A DNA stretch of 64,000 nt. It comes from Rhodovulum bhavnagarense (GTDB lineage Bacteria > Pseudomonadota > Alphaproteobacteria > Rhodobacterales > Rhodobacteraceae). The notes below the pieces were generated by a model. It was not told the DNA's origin, made no database searches, and saw only the letters and a list, made by a program, of their open reading frames with translations. Shown here one piece after another: positions 58,328 through 64,000 of the stretch. Numbering within the stretch: position 1 is the first letter of the stretch; each line of letters opens with the position of its first letter. The stretch is from assembly GCF_004343505.1 (NCBI RefSeq), contig NZ_SLXU01000009.1:1-64000 (forward strand), given 5' to 3'. Made by a program: the position numbers and the translations under genes.

Positions 58328-59191
58328 TCACCGGGGCCGCAGCTCTGAACGGAGATTGACGAAATTTGCCGCCAGGATCACCGCCGCGCCAACAAAGACA
58401 GCCAGTTCGATCGGCTCGCCGTAAAGGGCCATGCCGACCAACGCAATCACCGGCAGCCGCAGGAAATCAAGCGGCATCACGATAATCGCGGGCGCAACCA
58501 TCAATGCGTTCGTCAGGCAGAAATGGGCGCCAAGCCCGGCCAAGCCGATCACGAGCAATGGCAAGAGATTGCCAGCAGAGGGCAGGGCGATCTGCCCGTC
58601 GATGCCCGCGCAGAGCAGCGCCATCGCCGCCTGCATCACGGTTAGCCAGAACAGGATCGATACGATGGACTGCGTGGCCGTCAGCCTTTTGGTGAACATC
58701 GCCGATCCGGCGAACCCAATGGCTGCCCCCAGCGCGGCGAGCGCGCCGGGATCAAGCGCGGCGGGGTCTGGCCGGGCAACGATAAGGGTGCCAACGAAGC
58801 CCAAGAACGCCGCCAGCGCCCGCGCGCGCGTCAGCCGTTCGCCAAGGATCAAAGGTGCCAGAACCGCCACCCAGAGCGGAGAAGTGAATTCAAGGGCGAA
58901 AACCTGTGCCAGCGGTATCGTGGCGATTGCCAAAAACCACAGGTTCTGGCCGGTAAAATGGCTAATGTTGCGAACCAGGTGCAGTCCCATCTGCCGTGTC
59001 GACACCTCGCCCAGTCGGCCCGCCAATGACGATATGCCAATCACGACGACGATCCCGATCAGCGAGCGATAAAGCATCAGCTCGAACGTATCGAGTTCCA
59101 GCGAAACCTCCCGCCCGGCAACTGCCATGGAGGAAAAAGAGGCGATTGCCCCCGTCATCCAGAGCGCGGCCCGCGCAACATGGCTTGTCAT
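58328..59191 (-). CDS. EamA/DMT-family transporter
   Basis: The 287-aa membrane protein has ten hydrophobic segments in two EamA repeats, beginning with ALWMTGAIASFSSMAVAG. It could export amino acids or metabolites. It overlaps the ABM monooxygenase gene by four bases. Confidence 0.88.
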   Translation of the reverse strand: MTSHVARAALWMTGAIASFSSMAVAGREVSLELDTFELMLYRSLIGIVVVIGISSLAGRLGEVSTRQMGLHLVRNISHFTGQNLWFLAIATIPLAQVFALEFTSPLWVAVLAPLILGERLTRARALAAFLGFVGTLIVARPDPAALDPGALAALGAAIGFAGSAMFTKRLTATQSIVSILFWLTVMQAAMALLCAGIDGQIALPSAGNLLPLLVIGLAGLGAHFCLTNALMVAPAIIVMPLDFLRLPVIALVGMALYGEPIELAVFVGAAVILAANFVNLRSELRPR

Positions 59192-59469
59192 GGCGACAGA
59201 CCCGTCACGGTATAGTGTCGCTGGATGTCGCGACTGACCCAGGCCCAGTCCGAGGCATCGCAGCGTCGCCGATGTGCGCGCAACGCGTCAGCATCGGTGA
59301 ATTCCTCGTAAACGTTGAAAAGGCCAGGCTCTTCGGCGTCTTCCGTTATGTCGAAACAAAGGCAACCCGTTTCCGCCCGGCTCAAGCGGACATGGAGGGG
59401 CAGGGCCGCGCGAACGGCGTCAAGATGCGCCGGCGGAACCTTGAAATATCCCGACAGGATCACTCCCAC
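59188..59469 (-). CDS. ABM-domain small monooxygenase-like protein
   Basis: The 93-aa protein has the antibiotic-biosynthesis-monooxygenase (dimeric alpha-beta barrel) pattern, with [12 protein letters not shown] and [16 protein letters not shown]. The start is GTG 59469, inside the last codons of guaA (10-base overlap), so translation is coupled. Its substrate is unknown. Confidence 0.78.
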   Translation of the reverse strand: MGVILSGYFKVPPAHLDAVRAALPLHVRLSRAETGCLCFDITEDAEEPGLFNVYEEFTDADALRAHRRRCDASDWAWVSRDIQRHYTVTGLSP

Positions 59470-61016
59470 TCGATGGTCCCTGGCGGTTTGGAGGTGATAT
59501 CGTAGGTGACCCGGTTGATCCCCTTGACCTCGTTGATGATCCGGGTGGCCGTTTCGCCAAGGAACTCATGGCTGAACGGGTAGTAGTCGGCGGTCATCCC
59601 GTCGACCGAGGTCACCGCGCGCAACGCGCAGGCATAATCATAGGTCCGGCCGTCGCCCATCACGCCCACCGTGCGCACCGGCAGAATAGCGACGAAGGCC
59701 TGCCAGATCTCGTCATAGAGACCATGCTTGCGGATCTGGTCGATATAGACGGCGTCGGCCTTGCGCAGGATCTCCAGCTTGTCGCGGGTGATCTCGCCCG
59801 GGCAACGGATTGCGAGGCCCGGTCCGGGGAAAGGGTGCCGGCCGATGAAACTGGCCGGAAGGCCCAGTTCATGGCCCAGCGCACGCACCTCGTCCTTGAA
59901 CAGTTCGCGCAAGGGTTCGACCAGTTTCAGGCCCATCTTTTCGGGCAGGCCGCCCACGTTGTGGTGCGACTTGATCGTCACCGAGGGGCCGCCAGAGAAG
60001 CTGACAGATTCGATCACATCGGGGTAAAGTGTCCCCTGTGCTAGGAATTCCGCGCCCTCGATCTTGTTCGCCTCGCGCTGGAAAACGTCGATGAACAGCT
60101 TGCCGATGGTCTTGCGCTTGACCTCGGGGTCGGAGACACCCTCGAGCGCGCCGATGAAGAGATCGGCCTCATCGGCATGGATCAGCTTGATGTTGTAATG
60201 GTCGCGGAACATCGCGACGACCTCGTCGGCCTCGTTCAGGCGCAACAGACCGTGATCGACGAAGACGCAGGTCAACTGATCGCCGATGGCCTCGTGCAGC
60301 AGAACGGCAGTGACGGAACTGTCCACGCCCCCCGAGAGGCCGCAGATCACATGGCTGTCGCCGACCTGGTCACGTATTTTCCGAATGGCCTCTTCGCGGT
60401 AGGCGCCCATCGTCCAGTCGCCGGTAAAGCCCGCCATCCGCACGAAATTCTCATATAGCGTCTTGCCGTTGGGGGTGTGATGCACCTCGGGGTGGAACTG
60501 GACGGCGTAGAACTGGCGCGACAGGTCCGCGGTGATCGCAAATGGGGCGTTGGGCGAGGTGCCGAAAACCTGGAAACCCGGAGCGATGTCGGAGACATGG
60601 TCGCCATGGCTCATCCAGACCTGCTCGCGCCCCTCAAGGAACCAGCCGGTCAGTAGATCGATGCGATCATGAGAGGGCGTGACATAGGCCCGGCCAAATT
60701 CCGCAGTGCCGTGGCCGCGCTCGACGCGGCCGCCCAGCATCTGCATCATCACCTGCTGGCCATAGCAGATCCCGAGGATCGGCACACCAAGCTCGAAAAC
60801 GCTTTGGGGTGGACGGGGCGATCCTTCGTCCAGCACCGAGGCCGGACCGCCCGAGAAGATCACTGCCTCGGGCGCAAAATCGCGCAGGAAGGCATCGGTG
60901 ACATTCTGGTAGGGATGGATTTCGCAATAGACGTTCAATTCGCGCAGGCGGCGCGCGATCAGCTGCGTCACCTGGGAGCCGAAGTCGATGATCAAAAGGC
61001 GGGCGTGTTGTGTCAT
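59460..61016 (-). CDS. guaA: GMP synthase (glutamine-hydrolysing)
   Basis: The 518-aa enzyme converts XMP to GMP. It has a glutaminase domain ([18 protein letters not shown], nucleophile Cys in GICYGQQ, His/Glu in FHPEVHHTP) and the ATP-pyrophosphatase loop SGGVDSS. The C-terminus is [12 protein letters not shown] 61016 (MTQHARLL) is the family start. Confidence 0.97.
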   Translation of the reverse strand: MTQHARLLIIDFGSQVTQLIARRLRELNVYCEIHPYQNVTDAFLRDFAPEAVIFSGGPASVLDEGSPRPPQSVFELGVPILGICYGQQVMMQMLGGRVERGHGTAEFGRAYVTPSHDRIDLLTGWFLEGREQVWMSHGDHVSDIAPGFQVFGTSPNAPFAITADLSRQFYAVQFHPEVHHTPNGKTLYENFVRMAGFTGDWTMGAYREEAIRKIRDQVGDSHVICGLSGGVDSSVTAVLLHEAIGDQLTCVFVDHGLLRLNEADEVVAMFRDHYNIKLIHADEADLFIGALEGVSDPEVKRKTIGKLFIDVFQREANKIEGAEFLAQGTLYPDVIESVSFSGGPSVTIKSHHNVGGLPEKMGLKLVEPLRELFKDEVRALGHELGLPASFIGRHPFPGPGLAIRCPGEITRDKLEILRKADAVYIDQIRKHGLYDEIWQAFVAILPVRTVGVMGDGRTYDYACALRAVTSVDGMTADYYPFSHEFLGETATRIINEVKGINRVTYDITSKPPGTIEWE

Positions 61017-61090
61017 GTTCACCTGATAGGGGGGCTTTGCGCGCCGCGCAAGGCCCGGCCCGATAATGCCGATTTCTCGACGAAAATAGC

Positions 61091-61129
61091 GGGCCTCCGG
61101 CCCTTTTGGGTATTTCAGCCAAGAAGAAG
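61091..61129 (+). repeat. second copy of the GGGTATTT/CCAAGAAGAAG element
   Basis: A small hairpin (GGGCC-TCC-GGCCC, 61091-61103) and TTTT are followed by GGGTATTT-CAG-CCAAGAAGAAG at 61108-61129. It lies upstream of guaA on the opposite strand and before mttB. The flanking inverted repeat of the first copy is not present. Confidence 0.6.
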
Positions 61130-61236
61130 CGAGGCCATGTCGCGGATGGCGGAGGAAAGGCCGCAAACCGGCCGCGCCCGGGGGGGGCTTTGCCGCTAGG
61201 TAGGACCGGACGGATTGCACCCCAGGGGAGAGGGTC

Positions 61237-62778
61237 ATGACAGAGGGCAGAGCGACAGGGCGAAGGGGCGGCGGCGGCGCGGCACGGCGTGCGGCGCGTG
61301 GGGCTGCAGGTGTTGAATGCGCGCGTTTCATAGAGCGCAATATTCCTGATTTCGATTTGCTGAATGCCGAGGCGCTGGAGATCATCGAGCAGAATGCCGA
61401 GATCGTCCTGGAAGAGATCGGCGTCACATTCGCCGAGAATCCCGACGCGCTGACGCGCTGGCGTGAGGCGGGCGCGGATGTACAGGGCGAGCGGGTGCGC
61501 CTTCCGCGCGGTCTGGCCCGGACGCTTTGCGCCACGGCGCCGGCACGTTTTACCCAGCATGCCCGCAACCCGGCCCGCAATGTCGATATCGGCGGCCGGT
61601 CGCTGGTGCTGGCGCCGGTCTACGGGCCGCCCTTCGTGCGCGACCTGGACGGCGGGCGGCGGTATGGCACGATCGAGGATTTCCGCCGCTTTGTCCGACT
61701 GGGCTACATGTCGAAATGGCTGCATCATTCGGGCGGCACCGTCTGCGAGCCGACGGACGTGCCGGTCGCCAAGCGCCATCTAGACATGCTGTTGGCCCAT
61801 ATGACGCTGACGGACAAGCCGTTCATGGGCTCGGTCACCGAACCCTCGCGCGCCCGCGATTCCATCGAGATGTGCGAGATCCTGTTCGGGCGCGATTTCG
61901 TGGCCGGGAACACGGTGATGACCTCGCTGATCAACATCAACTCGCCGCTCACGTTCGATGCCACGATGATGGGCGCGCTCGAGGTCTATGCTGCGACAAA
62001 CCAGGCCTGCATCGTCTCGCCCTTCATCGTCGGCGGCGCGATGGCGCCGGTGTCGGTGGCGGGCACTCTGACGCAAGTGCTGGCCGAGGTAATGGCGGGG
62101 GTTGCCTATTCTCAGCTCGTACGTCCCGGCGCGCCGGTGATCTTCGGGGCGTTCGTGACGTCCATCGACATGAATTCGGGCGCGCCAACCTTCGGCACGC
62201 CCGAGGCCAGCCAGATCCTTTATGGCGCGGGCCAGCTTGCCCGGCGGCTGGGGTTGCCATTCCGTTCGGGTGGGGGATTGTGCGGATCAAAGCTGCCTGA
62301 TGCGCAGTCCGCTTACGAGACCACCCATACGTTGAATGCGGCGCTCTTGGGCGGAGTGAATTTCATGCTTCACGCCTGTGGCTGGCTGGAGGGCGGGTTG
62401 GTTGCGAGCTATGAAAAATTCGTGATGGATGCCGACCAGCTTGGCGCGCTGCACAAGCTGGCAGCAGGCGTGGCCACCGACCCCGAGGCGCAGGCAATGG
62501 ACGCGCTGCGCGAAGTCGGACCCGGAGGGCATTTCCTGGGCTGTGCCCATACCCAGGCGAATTTCCGCGATGCCTTCTGGCGTTCGGAGTTGCTCGATTA
62601 CAAGCCTTTCGAAACCTGGGACGAGGAGGGTGCGCGCGACACCTCGATGCTTGCCGCAGACCGGGTTCGCGCGTTGTTGGCCCGTTACGAGGCACCAGCG
62701 ATCGATCCCGGCCTGAAAGAGGCGCTGGAAGAGTTCGTTTCCCGGCGAAAGGCCGAACTTCCCGACAGCGCCTACTGA
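61237..62778 (+). CDS. non-pyrrolysine MttB-family methyltransferase
   Basis: The 513-aa protein belongs to the trimethylamine methyltransferase (MttB) family, seen in [12 protein letters not shown]-type and [17 protein letters not shown] segments and the TIM-barrel [17 protein letters not shown]. It has no in-frame amber codon, so it is the non-pyrrolysine type (like glycine betaine MtgB). Residues 1-25 are an Arg/Gly/Ala-rich tail. No corrinoid protein lies nearby. Confidence 0.88.
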   Translation: MTEGRATGRRGGGGAARRAARGAAGVECARFIERNIPDFDLLNAEALEIIEQNAEIVLEEIGVTFAENPDALTRWREAGADVQGERVRLPRGLARTLCATAPARFTQHARNPARNVDIGGRSLVLAPVYGPPFVRDLDGGRRYGTIEDFRRFVRLGYMSKWLHHSGGTVCEPTDVPVAKRHLDMLLAHMTLTDKPFMGSVTEPSRARDSIEMCEILFGRDFVAGNTVMTSLININSPLTFDATMMGALEVYAATNQACIVSPFIVGGAMAPVSVAGTLTQVLAEVMAGVAYSQLVRPGAPVIFGAFVTSIDMNSGAPTFGTPEASQILYGAGQLARRLGLPFRSGGGLCGSKLPDAQSAYETTHTLNAALLGGVNFMLHACGWLEGGLVASYEKFVMDADQLGALHKLAAGVATDPEAQAMDALREVGPGGHFLGCAHTQANFRDAFWRSELLDYKPFETWDEEGARDTSMLAADRVRALLARYEAPAIDPGLKEALEEFVSRRKAELPDSAY

Positions 62779-63065
62779 TCGTCCGAACTGGCCGAGATCA
62801 GCCTGGCCTCGGCCAGCAGCGCGATCATCACTTCGACGTGTCGGGCCACCGGATAGGTGGCCTCGCCCGCGCGGCGCGCGGCGTCCAGCCCCTGTTCCAT
62901 CTCCATCAGCCGACGCAAACCTGCAAGCGCCCCGCCCGGATATCCGCCCGGCATGAGTCGGGCCAGAACACGCTCTCGCCGGTAGTCGGCCTGTCCGGCG
63001 CGGGCGGCTTGTACCAACAGGCGCGGGCGACGAAGGGTCAGCAGGTCATGGGGCAAGGTGGCCAT
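62772..63065 (-). CDS. DUF6477-type small protein
   Basis: The 97-aa protein (LLTLRRPRLLVQAARAGQAD start) is a small helical family (DUF6477) typical of Rhodobacterales, with unknown function. Its stop overlaps the end of the convergent mttB by seven bases. Confidence 0.65.
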   Translation of the reverse strand: MATLPHDLLTLRRPRLLVQAARAGQADYRRERVLARLMPGGYPGGALAGLRRLMEMEQGLDAARRAGEATYPVARHVEVMIALLAEARLISASSDDQ

Positions 63066-63279
63066 TACACTTTCTCCGATCGTTGATCGGGATCGAGAAT
63101 GCGCAACCTAAACGTGTGTTGCGTAAATAGCGTGACCTCCGCGCGCAGCTTTCAGGAAAATTTATCTTTTGGAAACAATGATTGGGTAAGAGGCGTTTGT
63201 TAACGAAACGGTAACAATTACAACCTTGGATTGCATCCGGATACAGATGATCCCTGTTAACGATTTCGAAAGAACCCCG
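63066..63279. promoter_or_regulatory. divergent promoter region
   Basis: These 214 bases lie between two divergent genes and are visibly richer in A and T (for example around 63160-63220) than the coding DNA. I see no clear operator or small gene. Confidence 0.3.
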
Positions 63280-64000
63280 ATGATGGACCGCGTATCTTCG
63301 TTTGACAACGCACCGTCCTGGCTGCCCCGGGGCGCGCGCTGGTACCTCGCCCATATCGAACAAGGCCTGTCGATGCGCATGCTGGCGCAACAAGCAGGCT
63401 GCCATGCCTCGACGGTGCAGCGTGCGGTGCGCCGCATCGAAGCACGGCGCGATGACCCTTTGATCGATAGCGCGCTCGACCGATTGGCCGGGCGTTCACC
63501 CTCTCGTTTCCTGTCCCCCTTGATGGAGTGTTCTGCGATGACTGCAACCATCCGAAAACCGCGTGCCTCCGCCGATGAGACAACGATCGCGCGTGAGGCG
63601 CGGCGTATTCTGCGCCGAATGAGCGAACCGGGATCGCTGTTGGCGGTGGCGCACGATCTTGAAAAGGCGGCGGTTCTGCGTGAAGGATCGCATGGACAGA
63701 CCACACGCATCGCCGTGCTGGAACGCGCCGTCGCCGAGGCCTTTGCCGTCAAGGACTGGATCGCTGTGCACAGCCGAGGCAGCCGTGTGACCACCTATGT
63801 CATCACGCCGACAGGGCGCGCCGCGCTTGGACGGTTGCTGACACAGGAACAGACCCGCCGCCGTGCAGAGGAGGGCGCATCTCCTGAACGGCAGCACGGC
63901 GAGTGGATGGGCCCGCAAGAGAATGGGGAGGGTCGTATCCGTGGTCTCCGGGCGGAATCGCCACTCGCGATCCTTGCCCGAAGAAGGGGACCCGACGGCG
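63280..64000 (+). CDS. helix-turn-helix protein, DUF6456 type, cut by window end
   Basis: The frame is open from ATG 63280 (a second ATG at 63283) to the last base, at least 240 codons. It has an N-terminal helix-turn-helix (GLSMRMLAQQAGCHASTVQR) and an Arg-rich middle. It reaches the beginning of a C-terminal domain (ESPLAILARRRGPDG) that resembles the DUF6456 HTH proteins of Rhodobacterales. It is a probable DNA-binding regulator. The rest lies beyond the window. Confidence 0.7.
   Translation, partial: MMDRVSSFDNAPSWLPRGARWYLAHIEQGLSMRMLAQQAGCHASTVQRAVRRIEARRDDPLIDSALDRLAGRSPSRFLSPLMECSAMTATIRKPRASADETTIAREARRILRRMSEPGSLLAVAHDLEKAAVLREGSHGQTTRIAVLERAVAEAFAVKDWIAVHSRGSRVTTYVITPTGRAALGRLLTQEQTRRRAEEGASPERQHGEWMGPQENGEGRIRGLRAESPLAILARRRGPDG

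Overview
The window is G+C-rich DNA from an alphaproteobacterium, most likely a member of the Rhodobacterales (Roseobacter/Paracoccus group). The evidence is a CtrA-pathway phosphotransferase (ChpT), a long L21 with a helix-hairpin-helix tail, DUF3553 and DUF6477 proteins, an olsBA ornithine-lipid pair, and the order rplU-rpmA-GNAT-GNAT-obgE-proB-proA. Most genes are recognisable housekeeping genes. Two stretches are accessory.

Region 1 (1-1343) holds no intact gene that I recognise. It has an unidentified coiled-coil fragment and what may be the tail of an IS110-type transposase.

Region 2 (1344-18927) is a phosphorus/phosphonate acquisition block with two importers. On the plus strand lie a DeoR regulator, an ABC ATPase, a solute-binding protein and two permeases of the UgpBAEC type. 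They are divergent from a secreted phytase-like esterase. On the minus strand lie a LysR regulator, a complete Dpp/Opp-type peptide importer, PhnW, PhnX and a PHP-domain phosphoesterase, all tightly spaced. PhnW converts 2-aminoethylphosphonate (AEP) to phosphonoacetaldehyde and PhnX cleaves that to acetaldehyde and phosphate. A peptide-type importer and a phosphoesterase in the same operon suggest that a conjugated form of AEP is taken up (inference). A T-N11-A dyad lies between lysR and dppA.

Region 3 (19176-22395) has a second FabI-like reductase and a DUF3141 protein. The DUF3141 protein keeps a PHA-synthase-like Cys/Asp/His triad.

Region 4 (22396-26050) is an accessory islet ending at the 3' end of tRNA-Ser(CGA). 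It contains a decayed IS66 element, a visibly less G+C-rich two-gene unit (an unknown 351-aa protein plus a HicA-like 92-aa protein) and a DUF3883 nuclease-like protein. This is the best candidate here for an undescribed system.

Region 5 (26190-48810) is core genome. It covers DUF2059, rplU/rpmA, two acetyltransferases, obgE, proBA, chpT, olsBA, thiE, trmJ, ctaA, an M32 carboxypeptidase, small membrane proteins, enoyl-CoA hydratase, a thioesterase, uup, an SDR, cysS, a squalene/phytoene-synthase-like protein, a YSC84 lipoprotein, hemB and a small membrane protein.

Region 6 (48844-64000) has mfd, ppk2, two tandem alpha/beta hydrolases, metA, a P-loop ATPase, a FadL-type porin, an EamA transporter, a small ABM monooxygenase, guaA, a non-pyrrolysine MttB homologue, DUF6477 and a helix-turn-helix protein cut by the window end. 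Two copies of a 22-nt intergenic element (GGGTATTT-N3-CCAAGAAGAAG) occur after mfd and upstream of guaA.
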